Shown here: piece by piece, positions 11,966 to 26,422 of the stretch
Layout: every line of letters begins with the position of its first letter
Position numbering within the stretch: position 1 is the first letter of the stretch
Assembly (NCBI RefSeq): GCF_023278565.1
Contig: NC_064672.1
Location: forward strand, 248,001-312,000
From: Colletotrichum lupini
Lineage: Eukaryota > Ascomycota > Sordariomycetes > Glomerellales > Glomerellaceae
Length of the DNA: 64,000 nucleotides
Direction: 5' to 3'
Notes under the pieces: generated by a model
Told to the model about the DNA's origin: nothing
The model's input: the letters and a program-made list of their open reading frames with translations, nothing else
Databases searched by the model: none
Made by a program: the position numbers and the translations under genes

Positions 11966-12074
11966 GGTAGGCTCTTTAGTGAACCCTGTTCTGCCGTCTT
12001 CGTCTTTCGGCGGCGCTCGCAACGCCCGTCCAATCGTCTTCATCGTCTAGTGCCTCTACTTGCTTCGGTTCCAT
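11966..12074 (-). pseudogene. bZIP/DUF3425 transcription factor, exon 1 with basic-region stop
   Basis: Minus-strand exon of 109 nt starting at the ATG at 12074 and ending just before GTAGG (11965). It reads MEPKQVEALDDEDDWTGVAS then AAERRRRQNRVH-stop-RAYR. This is the N-terminal basic region of fungal DUF3425 bZIP proteins, normally QNR(L/I)NQRAYRRRK. The stop is TAA at 11976-11978, exactly where a conserved glutamine is expected. A CAA-to-TAA change is a CpA-to-TpA transition, the RIP type, only about 16 bp outside the element. One base of the last codon (C) joins GG of exon 2 to give Arg and continues QKRHLKR. Frame and phase agree with exon 2 (109 + 782 nt). Confidence 0.85.
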
Positions 12075-13544
12075 CTCGAGAATGATGTTTTCGATATCTT
12101 TCCGCGTTGATTATCGAGCATGCTGTGGGCGATGTTCTTTCAGAATTGTGTTCCTATGGGGGATTAATAGGTTGCTTACTCCCTTGTTGGCTGGGATGAG
12201 CCTACTACGCTCAAAGGTTCAGTGGGACGTGCTGTGTCGCAGAAATAGATTGCTTACTCCCCTGTCAATGGGGCTTGCATGGGCAGCTTGCCATTCGCCC
12301 ATCTTGAGTGTTGGGGGCAAAAAAGGAATCTTCAGACTTGTTCTAGGCTGGTTCGAGGTTGGTCTGTTCGGTCGATGACCAACCGGAAAGACTCCTTTGA
12401 GCCTTTACTGCGTATGTTCTGTTTAAAGCCAAAGAACTCACGAGTCATCCACCACGAGCTGGATGCAACGGAACGGGGGTTCGCCGCCATATTTGACAAT
12501 ACTGTCGATCGCCGGGCACTACGAACTGGCGACCTCGTACAATAATCTGTGGTGATTTCCTCGACAGAAACCCCGCTAGCCATCGAAAGCCCACAAGCCA
12601 TAGTTAACTCTACGCGTCTGACGCAACCCCGAAGTAGCGAGTCTGTCGTCAGTTAATGCCCAAACATCAAGCAAGGATCGCAAATTTGTTAGAGACAACC
12701 ACACAGCGCGCTCCACGACAGCACGGGGTATTCATGCACCGCGTAATGATGAGAGTCGAATCACCATGAGGATCGAGTCGTTCTGGATAAGATATCGCTG
12801 TCCGTAGATGCTTGTCTAAGCCTCAGGATAGACATCCTGAGGATAACTCCGTGAGTTTCGAGCCGACAGCATCCGCTGCGAGATGCCCAGGGAACCGTCG
12901 GGACGTCACCGAGGTCTAAGGAGTGATACGGGGACGTTGTCCCGGCCCACACAAACGCCGAGCTCCCGGCTACGTAGCTCCCGTCCTTCCATGACGGCCC
13001 GGCATAGGTAGGTATCTAGGGATAAATCTACGTACCTTACAGTGAGGTATCTAGGTACTTTCTCCCATTGAAGGGAAGGAGCGTTACCAAATTCAGAGTC
13101 CAGGCCGGACGTGCCCGACAAGGGTGTAAGCAACGAGGAAGTCGCGAGTTGGCTCATTGAGAATGCCGGAGCCTCTGATAGAACTTATGGCTGACAGTCG
13201 AGAGCCGCCGAGACTGGGAGTTCCCGAAGGAAATCCCAGCCAGCTCCGTTCTCTTGTCCTCCTTGGTTCGAATCTTCCTCTTTCAATGGCTTGCTTACGC
13301 CCCAGATCGGCTCGTTGGACTGGCTTATCAAGCATTGTACCCTCGGGCTCGTCGAAGTTCCCGCGCGGCACCTTCAGCCGCCCATCGGCCCTCCGTTCTT
13401 CACATTCAAGCTCACTTCTGACCAATGTATTAAATCGACTCTTCCCTTTTTGTCAACGTCTTGACGTTTGCTAACATCAAGAAGTCTCTCTACCTGCCAC
13501 GGTTCAAACCCCATAGTCGAGCCATTTGCACGCTCCGCCCCAAG
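12075..13544. other. Divergent intergenic region
   Basis: Lies between the bZIP start (minus, 12074) and the SDR start (plus, 13545), so it holds two promoters. It contains two near-copies of a 21-bp string (12167-12187 and 12244-12264, core TTGCTTACTCCC) and several CCTAGGTA-like stretches near 13010-13060. Open frames at 12082-12545 and 12906-13425 have no recognisable features. Confidence 0.4.
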
Positions 13545-14456
13545 ATGCCATCCTTCACCGCCGATAACATCCCCGATCTTCGCGATCAGGTGATTCTTGT
13601 TACTGGAGGAAACGTCGGTCTTGGCTTCGAGACGATACGGCAGCTCAGCAAACACAACCCAGCCCGAATTTATCTTGCAGCCAGGTCCCGAGACAAAGCC
13701 GAAAAGGCTATCCAAGAACTCCAACAACAGAACCCCAAAACAACAAACATCATCTTCCTCGAACTTGATCTAGCATCTTTTAACAGCGTCAAGGCTGCCG
13801 CGGTCGAATTCCTCAAGAAAGAATCTAGATTGGACATACTCGTCAACAACGCTGGCATCATGATGACCCCCGAGGGCCTTACCAAGGAAGGGTATGAGAT
13901 CCAGTTCGGAACCAACGTGATGGGTCCAGCGCTGTTTACCCAGCTCCTGCTACCGGTCATACGAGAAACGGCCAAGACGAACCCCGAGACGCGTGTCGTC
14001 ATGCTGTCTTCGAGTGCTCACGCCCTAGCCCCGAACGATATCTACAAGTTCGAAGAAATCCGAACAACAATGCCTAACCGAGCTACTACCCAACGATACA
14101 CCACGTCGAAGCTTGCTGACCTCCATTACGCCAAGGCTTTGGCAAAGCGAGAGAAACAAATCAAGATCGTTCCTGTCCACCCGGGGATGGTTGCGACCAA
14201 TCTTCACCATGCTTCTACCGGCATGTTTCTCAAACCTTTCCTGTATGCAGCCATCTTCTTCGCCACGCCTGTGGAGAAGGGTGCCTTATCGCAGATCTGG
14301 GCAGCTGTGAGCCCTGACGCCAAGAGCGGGCAATACTACGGTCCTACTGCTAAGGCGGAATCTGGTTCGAAGCTCAGCCAGGACCGCGAACTTCAGGAGA
14401 GCATTTACGGTTGGATCCAAAAGGAACTCAAGGGGCATGTGGAAACCATTGACTGA
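13545..14456 (+). CDS. Short-chain dehydrogenase/reductase (SDR)
   Basis: Intronless protein of 303 residues. I start at the ATG at 13545 (MPSFTADNIPDLRDQ) because the frame upstream of it has no ATG and no family similarity. The Rossmann nucleotide motif is VILVTGGNVGLGFET (T-G-G-x-x-x-G-x-G). NNAG follows in ILVNNAGIMM, then the catalytic Ser in VVMLSSSAH and the catalytic pair in YTTSK (Y-x-x-x-K), with PVHPGMV after it. The arrangement resembles the retinol dehydrogenase/WW-domain oxidoreductase-like group of classical SDRs, which use NAD(P)H on lipophilic alcohols or ketones; the real substrate is unknown. It is followed 460 bp downstream by a DHA2 transporter on the same strand. Confidence 0.9.
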   Translation: MPSFTADNIPDLRDQVILVTGGNVGLGFETIRQLSKHNPARIYLAARSRDKAEKAIQELQQQNPKTTNIIFLELDLASFNSVKAAAVEFLKKESRLDILVNNAGIMMTPEGLTKEGYEIQFGTNVMGPALFTQLLLPVIRETAKTNPETRVVMLSSSAHALAPNDIYKFEEIRTTMPNRATTQRYTTSKLADLHYAKALAKREKQIKIVPVHPGMVATNLHHASTGMFLKPFLYAAIFFATPVEKGALSQIWAAVSPDAKSGQYYGPTAKAESGSKLSQDRELQESIYGWIQKELKGHVETID

Positions 14457-14917
14457 TGGGTATACCGATGTGGCATACTAGATCATCGAGTGGTAGGAAA
14501 CACCAGACCCGGCGACTGTTCCGGCCGAGCAATATATCTAAGCATATTCGACTTGGTTGGGTGGGTGGTGGAAAGTCTTGTTGCATTTCAGTCTGGGGCT
14601 CAAAGACATGCAATGAACCTGAGTAATGAATCAAAAGCGAATTCAAGAGACTTGATATGCAAAGATCGGCCAATTGGCTGCAAGTGATCGTTTAGTCTGG
14701 CCCCGTCGACCTGCATTACCCCAGATCCCCGAACCGAACCGAACCGAGCCACATGGTGATCGAAAGGAACAAAAAGAATCCTCGAAGGAACTGCTTGCCA
14801 ATGACTATACCAACAGTAGTGTCATCGTGTGTTCCATGGACAGTCTGCATCGTTTCATTCTATTCGATTCCTGGAACAAAGGACCACCAGGGCGTCAGTC
14901 GCTTTAGTAGGATTATC
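14457..14917. other. Intergenic between SDR and MFS genes
   Basis: Holds the SDR 3' region and the promoter of the DHA2 transporter. The transporter frame is open back to 14753, but those residues (MVIERNKKNP...) do not look like a transporter N-terminus. Confidence 0.4.
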
Positions 14918-16571
14918 ATGGGTAATTCACCTGCAGCAACATCGGCCGAAAAGCCCCAAGAGACGAACTCAGAGCAGTATGGAAACACCCAGAGTGCTCT
15001 GGATCGCGTGATCACAGCCGCATCTTATGTTCCTCCTGAAATGAGCCCGATCCGTCGCCGCGCCGTCATGTGTGCCCTCTGCCTGACTCTTCTACTTAGC
15101 GCCCTGGACATCACCATCATCGCCACGGCCTTACCCACCATCGCAGCAACTCTTCAGGCCACGGCATCGGAGTACGCGTGGGTGGGAAGCGCGTACACCT
15201 TGTCCAGCACGGCATCCACACCGGTCTGGGCTAAGATGTCCGACATATTCGGCCGGAAGCTCACAATTATGACTGCGGCAGCAACGTTCATGGCGGGAAG
15301 CCTGATCGCGGCCTTGGCTGGGAACATTCAAGCTCTCATCGCTGGGAGGACTGTACAGGGGCTCGGGGGAGGTGGATCGTTGGTTCTAGTCACGATTGTG
15401 ATTGGCGATATTTTCAAGTTGGAGGATCGGGCCAAGTACTATGGCATGACTGGCATCGTCTATGGGATTGCGAGTGCGGTCGGCCCAGTACTTGGAGGTG
15501 TCTTTACACAGACGATTGGATGGAGATGGTGTTGTGAGAAGGAACCCCCAAATACAATACGGAGTGGCATGGAACTGACATTTGATAGTCTTCATCAACT
15601 TGCCGTTCGACGGCGTTGCCCTGGTGGTGTTATTCTTCACCCTCAAGGTTGAAACCCCCAAAGAGTCATTCATTGCCGGTCTTCGGGACCTCGATTGGAT
15701 TGGGTTCCTTCTCATCATAGGTGGCACAATCTGCTTCCTCTACGGCCTCGAAACAGGTGCTGGTGGCATCGTACCCTGGAACTCTGCTTTGGTCATCTGC
15801 CTCATCCTGTTCGGGGTCCTCATTCTCGCGCTCTTCATCGTATGGGAGGCTCGCTTCGCGAAGAATCCCGTTATTCCATTCCGAATCTTCCAAAAGGTCA
15901 CCAACATTGCCTCTTTCACCCTTGCTTGCATCCACAGCTTCGTTTTCATTGCATACGACTATTTCCTCCCGCTGTACTTCCAACTTGTCCTTGGTTTCAA
16001 ACCGATCATCGCTGGAATTACGCTGTTTCCTCTACTCATTCCGCTCACGGTCATGACAATGCTCGGGGGGCTGTTCACCCGGAAGACTGGTAACTACATT
16101 ATTCCCATCTTCTTTGGTTCGGCGCTCATGACTCTCGGGAATGGCCTGTTCATCAGCTTTGGCATCAGCACGGAATGGGCCAAGATTGTGGCATTTCAAA
16201 TGATCACTGGGTTCGGTGCCGGTGTGCTCTTCCAAAGTCCCATGATCTCAATTCAGACTCACACGGAGCAAAAGGATATGGCGGCTGCTATGTCGGCCTT
16301 CAGTTTTGTGAGGTCTCTCTTTTCTTCGATGTCCATTGTCATCGGGACAGTGTTGTTGCAGCATAACCTCGGTGGTGGAGAGCTGACGGCAGGGAAGCTT
16401 GGTTCTGAGAATGGGAACGATGGAACTTCAGGGGCTAGCAAGGCTATCTACATGTCTGCTTTGCGTGTGATGTGGGCATTCTTTACTGGCGTTTCTGGTT
16501 GCATGCTTCTAGCTGCGATATTCATCAAGCCGAAGTCGAAAAAGTCAGGTCAGCCCAATACAAGCTCATAG
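14918..16571 (+). CDS. MFS transporter, DHA2 (14-TMS drug:H+ antiporter) type
   Basis: Two exons, 14918-15533 and 15589-16571, with a 55-nt intron (GTGAGA...TTTGATAG); joined length is 532 residues. I start at ATG 14918 (MGNSPAATSA), which gives a hydrophilic cytosolic tail before the first helix. Family signatures are LDITIIATALPTIA (DHA2 motif D1 in TM1), AKMSDIFGRK (motif A) and GIVYGIASAVGPVLGG (motif C, antiporter). The splice junction restores the typical GWRWCFFINLP. Fourteen helices are plausible. Members export toxins, azoles or self-made metabolites from the plasma membrane. It is convergent with the catalase-peroxidase gene, with stops 260 bp apart. Confidence 0.9.
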
Positions 16572-16831
16572 AAATTTCTTCAGACATTCCAGAAATTGAA
16601 AAGTCTTCCAGATTACTGTTGCGTGTCTCGGCATTGGAAATGGGTTGAAGGGCAGGTACTTGACTTCTTTTGCCGACCGACCAAACTGAATTATGAGTCA
16701 CGACGATTATGAGCTGTAGGGGGGACAGAGTACAGGCGAAAGAATATATGAGGTATAAAGTAGATACAAGAATAACCGCCAACACCTTAAATCCTTAACA
16801 TAGAAACATTTGGGTTAGTGCGGATAGCACT

Positions 16832-21201
<4,370 letters not shown>

Positions 21202-21716
21202 TACAGTAGGGTGCCAAAAGTTCGTGTACACCCTCCCAGTGCGTCACCTATAGCCCACTAAGTACGTCTCTTTATTACTATAAATATCTTCTAAACTTAG
21301 GTATAAATAATATAATCTAAAATTATAATAAAATATTTAAGTATATAAAGTATATAGAACTATTTTTTATATTTTTTAAAATACGTTATGTTAGTACTTT
21401 ATAGTATAGTATAAACGTAGAATATAAAAGAAAAAAGAATTTACTAAGAAGTACAGTGCTATTCGCACTTAAAAGGCCCTATAATCCACTATAATAAAAA
21501 TCTCTTAAAACCTATTTTTTAAAAGATTTATTTAAAGCTTTTATATATGGGTAAAATATAATATAACTTGAATATATACTAATATAATAGCTAATTAGTT
21601 ATGTAGTAATTTTTAATTTCTTTTTCTTATTATATTTGAGTTTTTATTTGCTGTTGAAAAGTAGTACTTTTGCGGGATACTGTGCGCTGCACACGAACTT
21701 TTGACACCCCACTGTA
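21202..21716. mobile_element. Short Tc1/mariner-like element (515 bp including TA duplication)
   Basis: Terminal inverted repeats of about 28 bp: the left end reads TACAGTAGGGTGCCAAAAGT and continues TCGTGTACA; the right end, reverse-complemented, is the same apart from a few transitions. Both ends abut TA, the target of Tc1/mariner/pogo elements, and CAGT is a typical terminus of that superfamily. The interior (about 21260-21660) is A+T-rich and non-coding. It is either a MITE or a deleted, RIP-mutated copy. Confidence 0.82.
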
Positions 21717-24551
21717 ATAGACTTCGCCCATAAACTCCGAAGAGCAACAAATCGGATCATATCAACCCGCCCTCTCCCTGCTATATCCTGCTGTACCCTG
21801 TCTGTAAACACCACTTAGAAGTTAGGACTGCATATACACTTAGCATGTACGGAGCTGCCCGCGCGCAACGGGCTAATTGATGCCTCCGTCATTCATCTGG
21901 CTTCTGCGGACTTGCGACTTTGTTCCTAGCGAAGCTCCTAGAGAGTCTCGAGAATCCATGTCCCAGCAAAACCCCCCGAATGCAATGCCGGGTGGGAGAC
22001 TAGACAACCTAGCTGTAGACAACCTGCCATTACAGGTCTAGACTCTAAAGAGTCGCACAAGGTTTTGGCCCAAATCGCGACCACCCAACATGGGATGAAG
22101 GAAGCTTTTCATCAATCGTGCATTGATTCAGCCCTACCTCCCTCTGGCGGCGGGCAAGTATTTGGGTGTGGAAAGAAGCAAAAGCAAGCCTCTGGAGGGG
22201 AGGATCTGGAACCCGAACGCCTCCCCCCTCCTAGACGACCCTCCTCGACGATCCATCCCCGCGCGCCGGCCGGCCGTTGATGGCGGCCTTCAACGGCTTC
22301 GACTGGAACGCACGGCACAGAAACACTCGGAACCACAGTCCACAGACACACTGCAAGGTGACACCACCCACACAGACATGCGGGCGGGATGGGATGCAGC
22401 CAGGCGGCGTGGCAGATCAGCACGCCAGCTGCAAGCACGAAAGAAACCCTCGACAGGCCGGGCCAACCCAGCCAGCACCACCATCCTGAACAGGAAGGCT
22501 AGATTTGAGGTACGCGAGTATTCGTGCATGCACCTTACAGTAAGAGAGCTGTCGGCCGAAAATCCTGCGACCCCGGCTGTGCCCGTGCCAAAAGATTGCC
22601 CCCGAGTAAGACTGTATAAGGTAGCCACATCAGTCACCCCGTCCACCTGTTCTGCCAAGATGCTTGGCGAGGTGGCTTCTCATCACATGCAGAGTCCCCT
22701 TGGGCCTTGGACACGCAACACCATTCCCTTGGCTTGGAACTGCGAACCCGGAGGCCCTTGGGAGTTTGCTGGGGTAAGCCGCACTGGGAAGCACGGCGAC
22801 AGCAGAGGTAGAATCTGACGCTGGGAGTGGCTGAGATGAGAATGAGATTGCCGCCCTGTCAACTACCGTAGCGTGCAACTCTCTGAATCACGTTTATCCC
22901 TGTACACTGGTTTTGCTACTTGGCCGACACCCACTTGCCGACGGGCCATGAGCCTGTACTAGAAATGTGTCGAACCACATTGGCTGGGCACTGCACACTT
23001 AGTTGCCGGAAACATTACCCTCTTTCGTCTCTGCCGTACCAAATATGCGTCCGCGGTGTCCGTGGCATGCTATAATCTTTCTCCTCCACAGACCACTGTC
23101 CATGTCCACCCCAACACGTGCACGACCAGCTATAGTTACCTATACGAAGGATGCAGTATTGAGGGGGCACGGAAAGTTTACTTTTGCGATATCATCTCGG
23201 GGAACGCCACACAGCATAGGGGGGAGGGGAGCACGGGCAATTCAAGAACTGGGAGATTTGTTTTTCGGGGTTCATCTCACACCCTTCCACGCGCGCAAAC
23301 TTACCAATGATGAATCATATCGCTTTTCCCCCTCCCACTATACCAAAAGTAAACTTGGAAACCTTGATCGACTCGGCTGCACCTTATTGTGATTATAAAC
23401 TGCCTCAATTCTATAGGACGCCGGTCAAAGCCGTCAAGGATCACAGTGACAATAGACACGTTCTTCACTCCGTTCAACTTACCATTGTCTTCAATTGACT
23501 TTGCTCTAGGATGCCGAGGCGGACGACATTTCCATTTGGGAAGGACAGGCAAATGCAACCCGTGATCCATGTGATCAATTCTGCCAGCTTCCCTTGGAGT
23601 TGCATGCAAAGTCAAAAGTTTCCCAACTCACAGACCTGAGCTACTAAGTCAATTTTCATCGGACTTAATACTACTCAATATTATTCCTCTTCGGCGATGA
23701 ACCAACTTCAAGGGTCAGCATGGATCATCATAGAAGTTCACTATTTGGCATCCAACTACCTCACTGCCGAGTTCATGCAACATGATTTTGTAGTCACGAG
23801 TGATATCCAACAATGTTTGTAAGCTCAAGGAAGTGTAAGTGAACCGATTCCCGCTCAGGAAGCTATGCCCGTCTCGGCGTTTGATCATGGGCTTGTATCG
23901 GATTCAAATGGCATTGGCTTCGTGAGGGAAACTCCGTCGCGGACATGTTTACATCCGAGAGCAATTGACTAGATGTTCTTCAAGTCGTGAACACTTATGT
24001 CCCATATCGAGCGAGCCCTTACTAACATTCGTTGTAATTGTACTCCAAAGTCAGAAACCAGAAAGATTACCGCCTTGTCTGGAAATTGTAAGACAAGACG
24101 TACAAATCAGATGCCCACGTTCCTCTGCCAGTACAGACGAAGATGAAAATAGCTCACAGCACCAAGATACTCAAAGAAAGCAGACATGTCGTCGACCTGA
24201 TGTCGCAACTCAAACCAACGACGCGATGCGGACTAGGTTGAGCTGTGCATGCCAAGCTTGAGGGCCCAACTCCATCACACTGCATAAGCGGGTGATGCTC
24301 TCTTCTATTTTCAGCTACCAATAAAGGAGGCTCGGTTCGTCAGCGCTCCTTGGTCTAGTCGGTATTACATCCTTTGAAAGTGAGAAGTGGCGCGATACTC
24401 GCTTTAGACTCATCCCGAACAACGATGTGCATCAATAAACTAGACCTCTTGTGAAGATACGGACAGACGTTCCCTGTGCAACGATACAGGATGGCCTGCA
24501 AGTGAGAGTTTCTGTGATGCTACCCTTACCCCGAGGCGCAGCAGTAAGCTG
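21717..24551. other. Gene-poor interval
   Basis: About 2.8 kb with normal base composition but no frame I can support. The longest, 22123-22818 plus, is Arg/Pro/Ser-rich with no domain and has overlapping frames on the other strand, as expected for GC-rich non-coding DNA. Confidence 0.4.
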
Positions 24552-25130
24552 TCAGCACCCAAAGGATTGCGGGGCTTGGAATCGATCCGAGTAGCTGTCA
24601 CCAAGGCACATAAGCATGCCAAGTAAACTAACCGCTCGGTCAGACAACGGTGAGTTCAGCTTGACGACCTGGAGAAGTCGGTAAGTATGAGCCTGCCCGG
24701 TATCCCACCAACTCCGGTCCCATGAATCCAGTATACTGCCAATATCCCACGTGTCCCTCCACATGACCCGGCGCCGCGGGCCCGACCTTTGACAGAGTCC
24801 GTGTCCGTCCGTTAAGGGGGCCCCGCCCGGCCCGGCGCGCTTGGCAGGCCCGAAAGGGATCCCCGAGTCATAGGCCAAGTCTATCCCACTGGGAAGCCGG
24901 CCGAAATAGCCCCTTAAACAATGCTTGATAAGTTCACGGGCACTGTTTTCATGTTTTCTGGATTGATATAGAAACCCGCTTGTTTCATCCGAATTGGAAA
25001 GCAGTGCAATCATTGCGAAACTTGGAACGGACATGGGATGACTCGGGTATCCTTGGCTAATCTCAGGGGTAAGAAAATAGAATCCAGATTTCAGATTGCC
25101 GGATCGATCCATCTTTCTATAGCCCGTAGC
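24552..25130 (-). pseudogene. Possible remnant of a flavin-dependent oxidoreductase
   Basis: The minus-strand frame opens with IIFATGYRKMDRSG just upstream of its first ATG (25112). I/L-x-F-A-T-G-Y is characteristic of the second nucleotide motif of flavin N- and Baeyer-Villiger-type monooxygenases. The text stays protein-like for about 95 residues (PSHPMSVPSFAMIALLSNS, ARELIKHCLRG). It then becomes GC-rich and featureless (from about 24850 down). No FAD-binding GxGxxG segment is visible upstream, where frames are broken. I infer a decayed fragment; it could also be a chance frame. Confidence 0.25.
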
Positions 25131-25279
25131 AAAAATGATTTGTTGTCTTGTTCGCCAAGAAGAACGTGATTCTGCAAATTGCCTATTATAGGCCTGCTAG
25201 CGACCTGCAAAGAGCTTCACGGTGAACGATTTGTTTCTGATTGAATCACCTATGACTATTGCCGTAGCACCAAGCTGCA

Positions 25280-26422
25280 TCACTTTGACTGGGCCCCTGA
25301 GCGCAAGCCTCGTTCAAGGCCGTCAATGAGCCTCCTGGCAATGCGCGCGGGCTCCCCTGATCGACCCCTTTCCGTCTCTTCCTCGAAGCTGCATCGCTCC
25401 GTCCACCAGTCTAGCCACGTCTCGGCCCGCGCACCCTCGTCTGCCCGAAGAAGCCCTACGCTGACGTCGATGACATCTGGTCGCCAACTGTCGCGCCAGA
25501 ATATCGTTGCACCGCAGTTACCACAGAATTCACGAAAGACACCAGGTGAGGATTCGTATGTCTTCGCGACCCCGGCGGGCAAGTCTGCGAAGTTGAGAGG
25601 GAGGATTCCGGACTGGCCGTCGTCTGGTCCGGGGATGTGAAAGAAGATGTTGCATCGGGGGACGAATGCCCAGGTCTGAACCTCAAATCCGGAGATGAGG
25701 CGGCAAGACCGGCAAGCACAGGTTCCAGCCAAGTACTTTGTGCCGTTGCTTCGAATCCACCACTTGACGGTGTCGGGGTTCTTCATAAACTCGGCGGAAT
25801 GTTCGACTTGAGCATATTGTAGGTCGGGGAAGCCGGAGTGCGGTAGATAGCTTTCTTCGGTTGGCCGTGTGATGTGGTAGCTCACCCTGCCACAGGCGCA
25901 TGAGGCGTGCAGAGAGTCTTTTGAGAAGCCAGCTGGCGTGGGAGGAAGCTTCGTCGTGGACTGTGATGATGGAGTGACCGGCGTTGTGGTCGATTCTAGC
26001 CGCTGTCCATCAATCTCGGACAGCCATATCGAGATCCCGCCGTCTTTGGTATCGGAAACGCCGGTGTGCCTTGCAAAACGCGCGTCCGCGCCAACGTCGT
26101 CGGCCGTGTTATGCAGTAGGACGCCAGTGGCTGCTTCCCACACAGTCACTCCATCAATATCTCTGCGTCTCAGGACATGGCATCCGCACGTGCTGCAAAA
26201 GTATCTTGTCCACCCGTCAACGCCATGAAACACAGTCGTATCATCCGTTTGATGAGGTTCATGAATGGGGTAGTAAGAGGCGCAGAGAATGCCTGTGGCG
26301 TGTCGATCAACGTCGCCATGGTTGATGGACAACTTGAGAGTCTCTCCGTGAGCAACGACAGACTGAACCTGCTGCGAGACGCCGCCGCAAAGGCAGGAGA
26401 TGTTGAATCTATTGGGTGACAT
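25280..26422 (-). CDS. Protein with two GFA (CENP-V/GFA) zinc domains
   Basis: Intronless. I start at ATG 26422 (MSPNRFNISCLCGG), giving 380 residues; the frame is open for 57 more codons to an ATG at 26593, but that stretch does not look like part of the fold. Two tandem glutathione-dependent formaldehyde-activating-like domains are visible by their zinc cysteines: SCLCGGV, then STCGCHVLRR (first copy), and SCACGRVSYH, AGTCACRSCR, FCGNCGATIFWRD (second copy). The linker about residues 165-190 is Thr/Ser/Pro-rich. GFA-fold proteins bind zinc and in some cases glutathione adducts; most fungal ones are uncharacterised, so a role in formaldehyde metabolism is not implied. Confidence 0.87.
   Translation of the reverse strand: MSPNRFNISCLCGGVSQQVQSVVAHGETLKLSINHGDVDRHATGILCASYYPIHEPHQTDDTTVFHGVDGWTRYFCSTCGCHVLRRRDIDGVTVWEAATGVLLHNTADDVGADARFARHTGVSDTKDGGISIWLSEIDGQRLESTTTPVTPSSQSTTKLPPTPAGFSKDSLHASCACGRVSYHITRPTEESYLPHSGFPDLQYAQVEHSAEFMKNPDTVKWWIRSNGTKYLAGTCACRSCRLISGFEVQTWAFVPRCNIFFHIPGPDDGQSGILPLNFADLPAGVAKTYESSPGVFREFCGNCGATIFWRDSWRPDVIDVSVGLLRADEGARAETWLDWWTERCSFEEETERGRSGEPARIARRLIDGLERGLRSGAQSK

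Noticed and set aside
11966..12000. Alternative donor upstream of the basic-region TAA to splice it out
   Set aside because: The only nearby GT (AGG|GTTCAC) puts exon 2 in the wrong phase and would delete the conserved RAYR.
12082..13425. Several 80-110 codon frames between the bZIP and SDR genes
   Set aside because: No motifs, mutually overlapping, no consistent splice structure; treated as promoter DNA.
15666..16235. Minus-strand frames across the DHA2 transporter
   Set aside because: Mirror frames of a well-supported plus-strand gene.
22123..22818. 231-codon open frame in the gene-poor interval
   Set aside because: Low-complexity Arg/Pro/Ser content, no domain, and competing frames on both strands; typical of GC-rich non-coding DNA.
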